64,000 bases of DNA. It comes from Pseudomonas fluorescens. Its GTDB lineage: Bacteria > Pseudomonadota > Gammaproteobacteria > Pseudomonadales > Pseudomonadaceae. The stretch's first letter is position 1. The number at the start of each line of letters is the position of its first letter. Position numbers and translations under genes: made by a program. The notes beneath the pieces were generated by a model. It saw nothing but the letters and a program-made list of their open reading frames with translations. It made no database searches and was not told the origin of the DNA. This document shows positions 19,642 to 28,533 of the stretch, piece after piece. The stretch is from positions 20,379 to 84,378 of the forward strand of contig NZ_MSDF01000007.1 in assembly GCF_002022275.1 (NCBI RefSeq), written 5' to 3'.

Positions 19642-20229
19642 ATGTCCTTCGCTGAGCAACTAACCCGCCTGCAAGCCTTCCTCGACGCCGATGAGCTGCA
19701 TGACGAGGCGCTGGACTACGTGGCAGCTCACGGCTACCTGACCGCCCTGTCGATCTCTTCCGACATCGTGCCGGACCGTGAGTGGATCGACGCCTTGTTT
19801 GCCGAAGAGCCGCATTACGCCGATGCAGCCCAGCGCGAAGAAATCGAATCCACCCTGTTGGCCCTCAAGGCCCACATCGGCCGCCAACTGGCCGCCGACG
19901 AGGAATTCGAGCTGCCATGCGACCTGGACCTCGGCGAAGAGCCGGATGACTCCGACCTGCGCGGATGGTGCATCGGCTTCATGGAAGGCGTGTTCCTGCG
20001 CGAAGCCGCCTGGTTCGAAACCGCCGAGGAAGAAGTCAGCGAAATGCTGCTGCCGATCATGGTCGGTTCGGGCCTGTTCGACGACCAGCCGGAATTCTCC
20101 GACATCGCGTCCGACGCCAACCTGATGGACGACATGATCGTGCAGATCCCGGAAGCCCTCACCGCGCTGTACCTGCTGTGCAACGCGCCTGACGAAAAAC
20201 CGGCGATCCTCAAGCCACGTCACCACTGA
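19642..20229 (+). CDS. YecA/UPF0149-family protein
   Basis: A 195-aa acidic protein (MSFAEQLTRLQAFLDAD...) with the GWCIGFMEGVFLREAAWF block that defines the YecA/YgfB family. Family members are often linked to SEC-C zinc motifs, but none is present here. The start at 19642 was chosen for fit to the family; upstream codons contain no conserved sequence. Biochemical function is unknown. It is divergent from recQ and 20 bp ahead of a DUF454 gene. Confidence 0.8.
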   Translation: MSFAEQLTRLQAFLDADELHDEALDYVAAHGYLTALSISSDIVPDREWIDALFAEEPHYADAAQREEIESTLLALKAHIGRQLAADEEFELPCDLDLGEEPDDSDLRGWCIGFMEGVFLREAAWFETAEEEVSEMLLPIMVGSGLFDDQPEFSDIASDANLMDDMIVQIPEALTALYLLCNAPDEKPAILKPRHH

Positions 20230-20249
20230 GTCGTTTGCCCGTGACACCC

Positions 20250-20639
20250 ATGGGCAATCGCTCGCCTCTCCTGCGCTACGGGCTGCTGGCCATCGGCTGG
20301 CTGAGCGTAGCGTTGGGGGTGATCGGCATTTTCCTGCCGGTACTCCCGACCACCCCCTTCCTGCTGCTCGCCGCCGCCTGCTTCGCTCGAAGCTCCCCGC
20401 GCTTTTACGATTGGCTGGTACAATACCCGCGGCTTGGCCCATGGATTCGCGACTACCTGGACGGCAATGGCATTCCGCTTAAAGGCAAGGTCTACGCCAT
20501 CGGCCTGATGTGGCTGAGCATCGGCTTCTCTTGCTACCTGGTGCCACTCCCGTGGGCGCGCGGGTTCATGCTGACCAGTGCCGTGCTCGTGACGATCTAT
20601 ATCCTGCGCCAAAAGACTCTGCCGCCCCGCAAACGGTAG
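20250..20639 (+). CDS. DUF454 (YbaN-like) inner-membrane protein
   Basis: A small membrane protein (129 aa from ATG 20250). Three hydrophobic segments are visible: YGLLAIGWLSVALGVIGIFLPVLPTTPFLLLA and two near the C-terminus. The GVIGIFLPVLPTTPFLLLA stretch is the DUF454 signature. TTG 20235 and GTG 20241 are alternative in-frame starts. It is likely co-transcribed with the YecA-like gene. Function is unknown. Confidence 0.8.
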   Translation: MGNRSPLLRYGLLAIGWLSVALGVIGIFLPVLPTTPFLLLAAACFARSSPRFYDWLVQYPRLGPWIRDYLDGNGIPLKGKVYAIGLMWLSIGFSCYLVPLPWARGFMLTSAVLVTIYILRQKTLPPRKR

Positions 20640-20650
20640 GACTCGGCTTG

Positions 20651-20753
20651 TGTGGGAGCTGGCTTGCCTGCGATAAAAGCACCGCGGTGTGACATTGACA
20701 CCGTGGTGATGCTATCGCGGGCAAGCCCGGCTCCCACACAAGCAGCTCCCACA
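20651..20753. repeat. REP pair (GTGGGAGC family)
   Basis: One forward TGTGGGAGCTGGCTTGCCTG core faces an inverted GGCAAGCCCGGCTCCCACA core, followed by a partial AGCAGCTCCCACA. Confidence 0.85.
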
Positions 20754-20858
20754 AAAGCCATGCACGCGACCTTGGTCGACACTGACTAACCCCAGGCATC
20801 ATGCGAGACTGTCCAACCGGGCCTGGAATGCCCGGGCGTTCTTATGCTCGGAGTTACC

Positions 20859-23800
20859 ATGACGCTGTCCAGCGGGCTGATCGCCGCCGTTGCCCTGGCC
20901 TATATGGCCATTATGTTTGCCATCGCCTTTTACGGTGACCGCCGTCGTGCGCCGCTGCCCCCGCGTATGCGCGCCTGGGTGTACAGCCTGTCGCTGGCCG
21001 TTTACTGCACCAGCTGGACCTTTTTTGGCGCTGTAGGCCAGGCGGCTGAACAGTTGTGGGCGTTTTTACCGATCTACCTCGGCCCCGTTCTACTGCTGGT
21101 GTTGGCGCCCTGGGTGCTGCAGAAGATGATTCTGATCAGCAAGCAGGAAAACATCACCTCCATTGCCGACTTTATCGCCGCGCGCTACGGCAAATCCCAA
21201 TCCCTGGCTGTGGTGGTGGCGCTGATCTGTCTGGTCGGCGTGTTGCCTTACATCGCCCTGCAACTCAAAGGCATTGTGCTGGGCGTGAACCTGCTGATTG
21301 GCGCAGGTGCCGACACCACCGGCACGCGCGCGCAGGACACGGCCTTGATCGTGTCGCTGGTACTCGCGCTGTTTACCATTGTGTTTGGTACGCGCAACCT
21401 CGACGCCACCGAGCACCACCGCGGCATGGTGCTGGCAATCGCATTTGAATCCCTGGTCAAGCTGTTCGCTTTTCTCGCAGTCGGTGCGTTTGTGACCTAC
21501 GGTCTGTATGACGGTTTCGGCGACCTGATCAGCCAGGCGATGCTTGCACCGCGGCTGGAAGAGTATTGGCAAGAGACCATCAACTGGCCCTCGATGGTGG
21601 TGCAGACCGGCGTGGCGATGATGGCGATTATCTGCCTGCCCCGGCAGTTCCATGTGACCGTGGTGGAGAACATCGACCCTCAGGATTTGCGCCTGGCCAA
21701 GTGGGTGTTCCCGGCTTACCTGATCCTCGCCGCGCTGTTCGTGATCCCCATCGCCCTCGGCGGCAAAATGCTGCTGCCCGGTTCAGTACTGCCGGACTCC
21801 TACGTCATCAGCCTGCCCATGGCCGAAGCCCATCCGGCCCTCGCTGTGCTGGCGTTTATCGGCGGTGCGTCGGCGGCGACCGGCATGGTGATTGTGGCCA
21901 GCATCGCGCTGTCGACCATGGTGTCCAACGACATGCTGCTGCCCTGGCTGTTGCGTCGCTCCAGCGCCGAGCGGCCGTTCGAAGTGTTCCGCCACTGGAT
22001 GCTGTCGGTGCGCCGCGTCAGCATTGTGATCATTCTGCTGCTGGCCTATGTGAGTTACCGCCTGCTCGGCTCCACGGCGAGCCTGGCGACGATCGGCCAG
22101 ATCGCCTTTGCCGCCGTGACTCAATTGGCCCCGGCGATGCTGGGCGCGCTGTACTGGAAACAGGCTAACCGGCGCGGTGTGTTTGCCGGGCTGGCGGCGG
22201 GCACGTTCCTGTGGTTTTACACCTTGGTCCTACCCGTGACGGCGAAAAGTCTGGGCTGGTCGCTCAGCCTTTTTCCCGGCCTCACGTGGATGCATTCCCA
22301 CCCGTTTGGCTTGTCCGTGACCTCACTGACTTTGGGCACGGTGTTCTCCCTGGCAGGTAACTTCACCCTGTTCGTGTGGGTCTCGATGCTGTCGCGCACG
22401 CGGGTTTCCGAACACTGGCAGGCCGGGCGTTTTATCGGCCAGGAAATCAGCCAGCGCGCCAGCGCCCGCTCAATGTTGTCGGTGCAGATCAGCGATCTGC
22501 TCAGCCTTGCGGCGCGTTTTGTCGGCGAGGAGCGCGCCCAGCAAAGTTTTATTCGCTTCGCCTATCGCCAGGGCAAGGGTTTTAACCCCAACCAGAATGC
22601 CGATAACGACTGGATCGCCCATACCGAAAGGCTGCTCGCCGGCGTACTCGGGGCTTCTTCGACGCGTGCCGTGGTAAAGGCCGCCATTGAAGGTCGGGAA
22701 ATGCAGCTGGAGGACGTAGTCCGGATCGCCGACGAAGCCTCCGAAGTACTGCAATTCAACCGCGCCCTACTGCAAGGCGCGATTGAAAACATCACCCAAG
22801 GCATCAGCGTGGTCGATCAGTCGCTGAAGCTCGTGGCGTGGAACCGGCGCTACCTGGAATTGTTCAATTATCCCGAAGGCTTGATCAGCGTCGGCCGGCC
22901 GATTGCCGACATTATTCGCTACAACGCTGAGCGCGGCCTGTGCGGCCCGGGTGAGGCGGAGGTGCACGTGGCGCGACGCCTGCACTGGATGCGCCAGGGC
23001 CGTGCGCACACCTCCGAGCGCTTGTTTCCCAATGGCCGCGTGATCGAGCTGATCGGCAACCCGATGCCCGGCGGCGGCTTTGTCATGAGTTTCACCGACA
23101 TCACCGCGTTCCGCGAGGCCGAGCAGGCGCTGACGGAGGCCAATGAAGGCCTGGAAAGGCGGGTGACCGAGCGTACCCATGAACTGTCGCAGTTGAATGT
23201 GGCACTGACGGATGCCAAAGGCGTGGCCGAATCGGCCAGCCAATCGAAGACGCGCTTTCTGGCAGCGGTGAGCCATGACTTGATGCAGCCGTTGAATGCG
23301 GCGCGGCTGTTTTCCGCCGCCCTCTCCCACCAGAATGACGGTTTGTCAGGCGAGGCCCGCCAATTGGTGCAGCACCTGGACAGTTCGCTGCGTTCCGCCG
23401 AAGACCTGATCAGCGACTTGCTGGATATCTCGCGCCTGGAAAACGGCAAAATCAATCCGCAGCGACAGCCGTTTGCGCTCAACGAACTGTTTGACACGCT
23501 GGGTGCTGAATTCAAGGTGTTGGCTCAGGAGCAAGGTTTACGCTTCCGCCTGCGTGGCAGCCGCTTGCGGGTGGACAGCGACATCAAACTGTTGCGGCGA
23601 ATTTTGCAGAATTTTCTGACCAACGCCTTCCGCTATGCCGACGGCCCAGTGTTACTCGGCGTACGCAGGCGCAAGAACGAGCTGTGCCTGGAAGTCTGGG
23701 ACCGCGGCCCAGGCATACCGCTGGATAAACAGCAGGTGATCTTCGAAGAATTCAAACGCCTGGACAGCCACCAGACCCGCGCCGAGAAAGGCCTGGGCCT

Positions 23801-24329
23801 GGGCCTGGCGATCGCCGATGGCCTGTGCCGCGTGCTGGGCCACCGCTTGAGCGTGCGCTCGTGGCCGGGCAAGGGCAGCGTATTCAGCGTGCGCGTGCCG
23901 CTGGCGCGCAATCAAGCCAGCCCGCAGGTCAAGGCAGCACGCGATAACGGGCTGCCGTTGAGCGGCGCGCAGGTGCTGTGTGTCGATAACGAAGAAAGCA
24001 TTCTGATTGGCATGCGCAGCTTGCTGACGCGCTGGGGCTGCGAAGTGTGGACCGCCACTGACCAGGCGCAATGCGCAGCGCTGCTGGCTGACGGCGTGCG
24101 TCCGCAACTGGCGTTGGTGGATTACCACCTGGACCACGGCGAAACCGGGACTGAGCTGATGGGCTGGCTGCGCGCCCAACTGGCGGAGCCGATTCCAGGG
24201 GTGGTGATCAGTGCCGACGGGCGCCCGGAAAGGGTGGCCGAGGTGCATGCGGCGGGGTTGGACTATTTGGCCAAGCCGGTGAAGCCCGCGGCGCTGCGGG
24301 CGTTGTTGAGTCGGCACTTGCCGCTGTAG
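20859..24329 (+). CDS. Hybrid sensor histidine kinase with sodium/solute-symporter-like N-terminus
   Basis: A 1156-aa protein. The N-terminal ~490 residues form about 13 transmembrane helices of the SSS/PutP transporter fold (YCTSWTFFGAVGQAA, SKQENITSIADFIAARYGK). A linker, a PAS domain (about 640-760) and a coiled coil follow. The histidine kinase has its phospho-His at about 806 (AVSHDLMQPLNAARL), N-box and GLGLAIA, and a C-terminal receiver carries Asp about 1088 (LALVDYHLD). The layout resembles CbrA-type kinases with an added receiver. Start 20859 has GGAG five bases upstream. No partner regulator gene is adjacent. Confidence 0.9.
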   Translation: MTLSSGLIAAVALAYMAIMFAIAFYGDRRRAPLPPRMRAWVYSLSLAVYCTSWTFFGAVGQAAEQLWAFLPIYLGPVLLLVLAPWVLQKMILISKQENITSIADFIAARYGKSQSLAVVVALICLVGVLPYIALQLKGIVLGVNLLIGAGADTTGTRAQDTALIVSLVLALFTIVFGTRNLDATEHHRGMVLAIAFESLVKLFAFLAVGAFVTYGLYDGFGDLISQAMLAPRLEEYWQETINWPSMVVQTGVAMMAIICLPRQFHVTVVENIDPQDLRLAKWVFPAYLILAALFVIPIALGGKMLLPGSVLPDSYVISLPMAEAHPALAVLAFIGGASAATGMVIVASIALSTMVSNDMLLPWLLRRSSAERPFEVFRHWMLSVRRVSIVIILLLAYVSYRLLGSTASLATIGQIAFAAVTQLAPAMLGALYWKQANRRGVFAGLAAGTFLWFYTLVLPVTAKSLGWSLSLFPGLTWMHSHPFGLSVTSLTLGTVFSLAGNFTLFVWVSMLSRTRVSEHWQAGRFIGQEISQRASARSMLSVQISDLLSLAARFVGEERAQQSFIRFAYRQGKGFNPNQNADNDWIAHTERLLAGVLGASSTRAVVKAAIEGREMQLEDVVRIADEASEVLQFNRALLQGAIENITQGISVVDQSLKLVAWNRRYLELFNYPEGLISVGRPIADIIRYNAERGLCGPGEAEVHVARRLHWMRQGRAHTSERLFPNGRVIELIGNPMPGGGFVMSFTDITAFREAEQALTEANEGLERRVTERTHELSQLNVALTDAKGVAESASQSKTRFLAAVSHDLMQPLNAARLFSAALSHQNDGLSGEARQLVQHLDSSLRSAEDLISDLLDISRLENGKINPQRQPFALNELFDTLGAEFKVLAQEQGLRFRLRGSRLRVDSDIKLLRRILQNFLTNAFRYADGPVLLGVRRRKNELCLEVWDRGPGIPLDKQQVIFEEFKRLDSHQTRAEKGLGLGLAIADGLCRVLGHRLSVRSWPGKGSVFSVRVPLARNQASPQVKAARDNGLPLSGAQVLCVDNEESILIGMRSLLTRWGCEVWTATDQAQCAALLADGVRPQLALVDYHLDHGETGTELMGWLRAQLAEPIPGVVISADGRPERVAEVHAAGLDYLAKPVKPAALRALLSRHLPL

Positions 24330-24352
24330 GCGCAGTTGACTCGAATACCCGA

Positions 24353-24469
24353 TGGGAGCTGGCTTGTGTGGGAGCTGGCTTGCCTGCGATAGCATCACTG
24401 CGGTGTCCCTGAACAACCGAGTTGCCCGCATCGCAGGCAAGCCAGCTCCCACATAAGCCAGCGCCCACA
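24353..24469. repeat. REP cluster (GTGGGAGC family)
   Basis: A partial forward unit, a full forward unit, a full inverted unit and a degenerate inverted unit lie between two converging stop codons (sensor kinase and rmuC). Confidence 0.85.
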
Positions 24470-24480
24470 GGGGCTGTGGC

Positions 24481-25974
24481 CTACTCCGGTATGTGCGCCA
24501 CACCATCGGCATCGGTCATCGCTTTTTCCAGCAAATCAGCCGGCAGGCTTTTACTGGCGCGGGCGCCGAGCAAGCGCAATTGCTCGGTCCTGCTGACCAG
24601 ATTTCCACGCCCGTCCGTCAGCTTGTTTCGCGCCGCGCTGTAGGCTTTATCCAACTGTTGCAGTCGGTTGCCCACTTCATCCAGGTCCTGGATAAACAGC
24701 ACGAACTTGTCGTACAGCCAGCCGGCGCGCTCGGCAATTTCCCGGGCATTCTGGCTTTGGCGTTCCTGCTTCCACAGGCTGTCGATCACCCGCAGGGTTG
24801 CCAGCAACGTGGTGGGGCTGACGATCACGATATGGCGGTCGAAGGCTTCCTGGAACAGGTTGGGCTCGGCCTGCAACGCGGCGGAAAAAGCCGCCTCGAT
24901 TGGCACGAACAGCAGCACAAAATCCAGGCTGTGCAGGCCTTCCAGACGTTTGTAGTCCTTACCCGCCAAGCCTTTGACGTGATTACGCAGGGACAGCACG
25001 TGCTGCTTCAACGCCGCCTGACCGATCACCTCATCATCTGCCGCAACGTACTGTTGATAGGCCGTGAGGCTGACCTTGGAGTCGACCACCACCTGCTTGT
25101 CACCGGGCAACATGATCAACACGTCCGGCTGAAAGCGCTCGCCGTCCGGGCCTTTAAGGCTGACCTGAGTCTGATACTCACGGCCCTTTTCCAGGCCTGC
25201 ATGTTCAAGCACACGCTCAAGGATCAGCTCACCCCAATTGCCTTGGGTTTTCTGGCCCTTGAGGGCGCGGGTCAGGTTAGTGGCTTCGTCCGACAGACGC
25301 AGGTTCAGTTGCTGTAGGCGTTCAAGCTCTTTAGCCAGAGAAAAGCGTTCGCGCGCTTCGTTCTGGTAGCTCTCTTCAACGCGTTTTTCAAACGACTGGA
25401 TGCGTTCTTTCAACGGATCAAGTAACTGCCCGAGACGTTCCTGGCTGGTTTCGGCAAAACGCTGCTCGCGCTCATCGAAGATCTTCCCGGCCAACTCGGC
25501 AAACTGCGCCCGCAGCTCGTCGCGCGAGCCCTGCAAGTCGGTGAGGCGCTGCTGATGGCTGTCTTGTTGCTCACGCAGTTCTGCACGCAGGGCGGCCGAT
25601 AAGGCGTCCAGACGCCTTAGCTCGGTTTCCTTGGCGCTGCGGTCGAGGTTCCAGGCATGGGCGGCGTCGCGGGCATTATCGCGGTCGATCTGCAGCAATT
25701 CGACTTCACGGCGCATGGCTGCCAAGTCTGCTTGTTTTGCCGAGTTGGCCTGGCTCAGGTCGCTGATCTCGTCGCGACTGGCGTCGAGTTGAGCCGCAAG
25801 CCCTTCCTGCGCGAGCTGGGCGGTGGCAAGACGCTCTTCAAGCAATTCCCAACCGGTGGTGCGCGCGGTCAGCCGCCGTTGAATCTGCCAGCACAGCGCC
25901 AGTAACGGCACGCCAGCGCCGGCAAGGCCCAAGGCAATACTGGTCCAGTCAAAAGCCATAGCCATTTCTGCCAT
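24481..25974 (-). CDS. rmuC: DNA recombination protein RmuC
   Basis: RmuC is a putative nuclease-fold protein that limits inversions at short inverted repeats. The ~497-aa product has one N-terminal transmembrane helix (SIALGLAGAGVPLLALCWQI) and a long coiled coil (about 35-200). The RmuC core includes ALKGQKTQGNWGELILERVLE, QPDVLIMLPGDKQVVVDSKVSL and FVPIEAAFSAAL. The start is uncertain: ATG 25974 is used, but TTG 25980 or the ATGs four and six codons in are possible, because no clear Shine-Dalgarno is visible. Confidence 0.93.
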   Translation of the reverse strand: MAEMAMAFDWTSIALGLAGAGVPLLALCWQIQRRLTARTTGWELLEERLATAQLAQEGLAAQLDASRDEISDLSQANSAKQADLAAMRREVELLQIDRDNARDAAHAWNLDRSAKETELRRLDALSAALRAELREQQDSHQQRLTDLQGSRDELRAQFAELAGKIFDEREQRFAETSQERLGQLLDPLKERIQSFEKRVEESYQNEARERFSLAKELERLQQLNLRLSDEATNLTRALKGQKTQGNWGELILERVLEHAGLEKGREYQTQVSLKGPDGERFQPDVLIMLPGDKQVVVDSKVSLTAYQQYVAADDEVIGQAALKQHVLSLRNHVKGLAGKDYKRLEGLHSLDFVLLFVPIEAAFSAALQAEPNLFQEAFDRHIVIVSPTTLLATLRVIDSLWKQERQSQNAREIAERAGWLYDKFVLFIQDLDEVGNRLQQLDKAYSAARNKLTDGRGNLVSRTEQLRLLGARASKSLPADLLEKAMTDADGVAHIPE

Positions 25975-26020
25975 CACCAAAAAAGGGAGAGGTTAACGGA
26001 GCACAAGGCTAGACGACAGC

Positions 26021-26344
26021 TCAGTCTTCGACCTGACCCAGTTCGCGCTGAGCGCAGCGATCACCGGCACGAGCGGCCGAGCGCAGCAGATCGTGCCCGA
26101 TACGGCGGTCACGGGCGTTATCGCACTCGCGGCACATCAACTGACCCAAGCGGCTCTGGGCGGCGACCACACCTTCGCGGGCCGGCTGCTTGAGCAAACG
26201 CCCTGCAAAGTGCTTTACGTTGGTGTTATGCCCCAGACGCGGGCTGTCGAGCAGCCACAAGGCAACTTTCAAAGAAAAGCGCTTGGGTGCGGTAACAGTT
26301 TGAGGGGTATCGGTAACAGAAGGTGATACTGAGCGAAACTTCAT
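26021..26344 (-). CDS. Small Sel1-like / tetratricopeptide-related protein
   Basis: A 107-aa cytoplasmic protein beginning MKFRSVSPSVTDTPQ. Its second half (AQSRLGQLMCRECDNARDRRIGHDLLRSAARAGDRCAQRELGQVED) shows the A-x-x-x-L-G spacing of Sel1 repeats. It is basic and has no signal peptide. Upstream in-frame sequence is not protein-like, so the start at 26344 is preferred. It follows rmuC divergently placed regulatory sequence and has no assigned function. Confidence 0.65.
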   Translation of the reverse strand: MKFRSVSPSVTDTPQTVTAPKRFSLKVALWLLDSPRLGHNTNVKHFAGRLLKQPAREGVVAAQSRLGQLMCRECDNARDRRIGHDLLRSAARAGDRCAQRELGQVED

Positions 26345-26801
26345 AAAGCACTGTGGGACAGATCGGAAGGCGCGCCACTCTACTCTTTTTTTCGTACAGG
26401 TAAAGCTGAAAAAAACCTGCACGCCCGTTCTAGAGCAAGCGCTCGGGACAATCCACAGAAGCTGTGGATAACTCAGTGGACAACCCGCGTTTAACTCGCG
26501 CAAAGGCCCATGGAACGGGGGTCGCAGTCAAACTGACGATTTTTTCACCAATAAAAAAAAGCGATATTTTTCATTGACTTAAATTTTCATTGCAGGCAAA
26601 TGGCGACGTTTCCTGGCCCTTGACGGCGTGGTTACACAGTTCGCAACTAATGTGCACAAGTACCCACTCAGTGGTTATATCGACAAGGTTTTTAGCTTCA
26701 ACCGCGCGAAAAATGTTACCGCTGCGCAAAACCCGAGGACTTTTCAAATCGTTCCGGGCTCGCCACACTGCCCGACCGACGACTCAACCCTGTATAGGTC
26801 G
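26345..26801. other. Non-coding stretch with DnaA-box-like sites and an AT-rich block
   Basis: It contains a CCACAG/CTGTGG inverted repeat embedding a perfect DnaA box (26463-26471), flanked by two imperfect boxes. An AT-rich block with long T and A runs follows (about 26535-26590). No protein-like reading frame is convincing before the small membrane gene at 26802. Confidence 0.55.
26463..26471 (+). promoter_or_regulatory. DnaA-box match TGTGGATAA
   Basis: It is the exact complement of the consensus TTATCCACA. Near neighbours are CAATCCACA (opposite orientation, just upstream) and AGTGGACAA (downstream), giving three box-like sites within about 35 bp. Confidence 0.45.
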
Positions 26802-27107
26802 ATGAAAGGAATTCTGCTATTTGCCCTGTTGCTGCTGGCTATCAGTGCGACCTCATTGGGAATCAGCGCAGCACTGCCCTCCCCCGACGGCGCGCTGTTC
26901 GCGATTGCCATCCTGCTGTCGGCGGCCTTTACGGCAGTAAGCCTGTGCATCGAACTGGGTGAAGGGCGGATCAATGACATGCGCGACGTGATCCAGGTGA
27001 TCGAGACAGGGCGCTCCTGGCGTCTGACCCTCGCGGCCTACGCGCTGGGGTGTTCGCTGGCAGCCGCAGTCACTGTGCTGGTTTATCGCAGCGTGATCGG
27101 CGGCTGA
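26802..27107 (+). CDS. Small three-helix inner-membrane protein
   Basis: A 101-aa hypothetical protein with three hydrophobic segments: GILLFALLLLAISATSLGISA, ALFAIAILLSAAFTAVSLCI and LAAYALGCSLAAAVTVLVY. A short polar loop (ELGEGRINDMRDVIQVIETGRSW) lies between the second and third. I do not recognise the family. The start at 26802 is set by the onset of the hydrophobic helix, with only a weak AGG upstream. It stands alone between two long non-coding stretches. Confidence 0.6.
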   Translation: MKGILLFALLLLAISATSLGISAALPSPDGALFAIAILLSAAFTAVSLCIELGEGRINDMRDVIQVIETGRSWRLTLAAYALGCSLAAAVTVLVYRSVIGG

Positions 27108-27550
27108 TTGATTTTTTTGGCTATCACACTTCCCTTCCGTGTTTCAATCCGTTACTATCCGCGGCGTTAGTACCAAGCTGAAAGTCAATTCTGGTCGAAC
27201 AACTCCCCTGAACAACACGGGATCGACCACCTCGATGGTTTCCAGGTATCACTTGCGACGACACTGCCTTTGAACAAGCAAAGGGTGCCGCGAAGTTTCA
27301 ATACTCTGACCGAACCAGCCTGCAAATTGATCAGGATCTTCACCCCGGGCCCAGAACCTTTGCCCCTGTTGTGCTGCCTGCCCTCCTAAGTACCTACCTG
27401 CCAGCCCAAGCGCGCCTAACTTATCAGCGCTTCAAACTGGCTGCTTTGTTCCAGTCGGGTTCTTCGTTTGATCAATGGTGATCAACGTCACTGGAACGTT
27501 TTAACGTTGCACGGTTCTTAACCGTGTCATTTGTAGGAACACCAATAACT
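27108..27550. other. Long 5' leader / intergenic region with three inverted repeats
   Basis: No convincing gene. The last 85 bases hold three successive perfect inverted repeats: TTGATCA-N4-TGATCAA (27468-27485), AACGTT-TT-AACGTT (27495-27508) and CACGGTT-CTT-AACCGTG (27510-27526). The last ends about 25 bp before the downstream ATG. The upstream 300 bp could hold a promoter and long 5' UTR or a small RNA. Confidence 0.5.
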
Positions 27551-27772
27551 ATGTCCACTATCCACACTCAGGATGCCATTCGCACCCTCACCAACGCTTT
27601 TGCTCCAATGAACTGCCTGATCATGGCCGCTCGCAAAGGCTGCTTCAGCTTCACCCTGGTCAACGAACACGGCATCGCTCGTCACAGCGAACGCCTGTAC
27701 CCCGATCAATACTCCAGCGCAGAACCGCTGCAGGCCGTGATCGAGCGTACCCGTCAGGCACTGGTTGCCTGA
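27551..27772 (+). CDS. Small conserved-type protein, possibly DUF1652-like
   Basis: A 73-aa soluble protein (MSTIHTQDAIRTLTNAF...). The pattern AF-x-P-x-N-C-L, a G-CFSF-LV central strand and a C-terminal helix LQAVIERTRQAL loosely recall the small DUF1652 proteins of pseudomonads. The assignment is by eye and weak. Shine-Dalgarno AGGA is 12 bases before the ATG. A strong intrinsic terminator follows 22 bp after the stop, so this is a monocistronic transcript with a structured leader. Confidence 0.6.
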   Translation: MSTIHTQDAIRTLTNAFAPMNCLIMAARKGCFSFTLVNEHGIARHSERLYPDQYSSAEPLQAVIERTRQALVA

Positions 27773-27794
27773 TCGACCCGAGTCGCTGAAACAC

Positions 27795-27824
27795 AAAAAA
27801 CCCTGTTTAAAACACAGGGTTTTT
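27795..27824 (+). terminator. Intrinsic terminator after the 73-aa gene
   Basis: A stem AAAACCCTGT/ACAGGGTTTT with a short AT loop, followed by a T-run. It is A/T symmetric and could also stop minus-strand transcription. Confidence 0.85.
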
Positions 27825-28050
27825 TATTGCCTGATATTCAGGTTTCGAATGATTACGCTAAGTTCAAATAGATATAAACGTTATAACTAAATGAAGAAGA
27901 TGTTTTAAAAACAGTCCTTTACATCGTAAATATGACACTACACTTCAACTCAAGCGGCGTGATCCGCTTGCGACGGGCCTGAGATCCGATTCACAGCTGC
28001 CAAGCCCCCCTCTCAGGCACCGTCGACCACTTTCATGGATTGAGGCTTGT

Positions 28051-28533
28051 ATGGGTATCGCTGCCAGCGAATTGTGTCGTTATGTGATCAGGCCGACGTT
28101 GCTCTACCTCGGCCGCCATAACCAGACTGCTGAATCCCTGCTGCTGGGCATTGCCGCCAGCCAGTCGGAATTGGGTTCCGCGTTGCATGATCGACGGGGC
28201 CACGGCCTGTACAGCATCACCGAGCCTCGCCACCGTGCGCTTTGGGATGATTACCTGGCGCTGGACCCCGAACGCGCCAGCCTGGTCCGCGGCCTGGCCA
28301 GTCAACATGCCTTCCTCAGTGCGCCCCAGCTGGAACTGACCGTCAACCTGCGTTACGCCACCGCCATTGCCTGGCTGCTGGTCGAACAACATCGCCCTGC
28401 ACTGCCGCCAGCCGGTGATGTACTGGCCATGGCGCGTATCTGGAAAGAAATATTTCACCCTCAAGGACGGCTGCGGGATTTCACCCAAGCCTGGAAAACC
28501 TGTGTTTCACCCATGAATCAGGTCACTTGTTGA
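28051..28533 (+). CDS. Hypothetical protein, possible relict of a phage structural/lysis family
   Basis: A 160-aa soluble protein. YVIRPTLLYLGRHNQTAESLLLGIAASQSELG and the tail region ATAIAWLLVEQHRPALPPAGD resemble, from memory, phage-encoded proteins of the form IRP-LL-LP...LLAIALQESR...LP-GD that carry a lysozyme-like Glu. Here the Gln-Ser-Glu is kept but the flanking GPARGFWQFE block is not. No other phage gene is nearby. Function is unknown. Confidence 0.5.
   Translation: MGIAASELCRYVIRPTLLYLGRHNQTAESLLLGIAASQSELGSALHDRRGHGLYSITEPRHRALWDDYLALDPERASLVRGLASQHAFLSAPQLELTVNLRYATAIAWLLVEQHRPALPPAGDVLAMARIWKEIFHPQGRLRDFTQAWKTCVSPMNQVTC

Noticed and set aside
26440..26600. A second replication origin
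   Set aside because: DnaA boxes and AT-rich DNA alone are insufficient, and no replication gene is adjacent. Kept only as a DnaA-binding-site finding.
27139..27273. A GTG-initiated reading frame of about 44 codons in the long leader
   Set aside because: No Shine-Dalgarno and no recognisable sequence; it fits chance better than a leader peptide.
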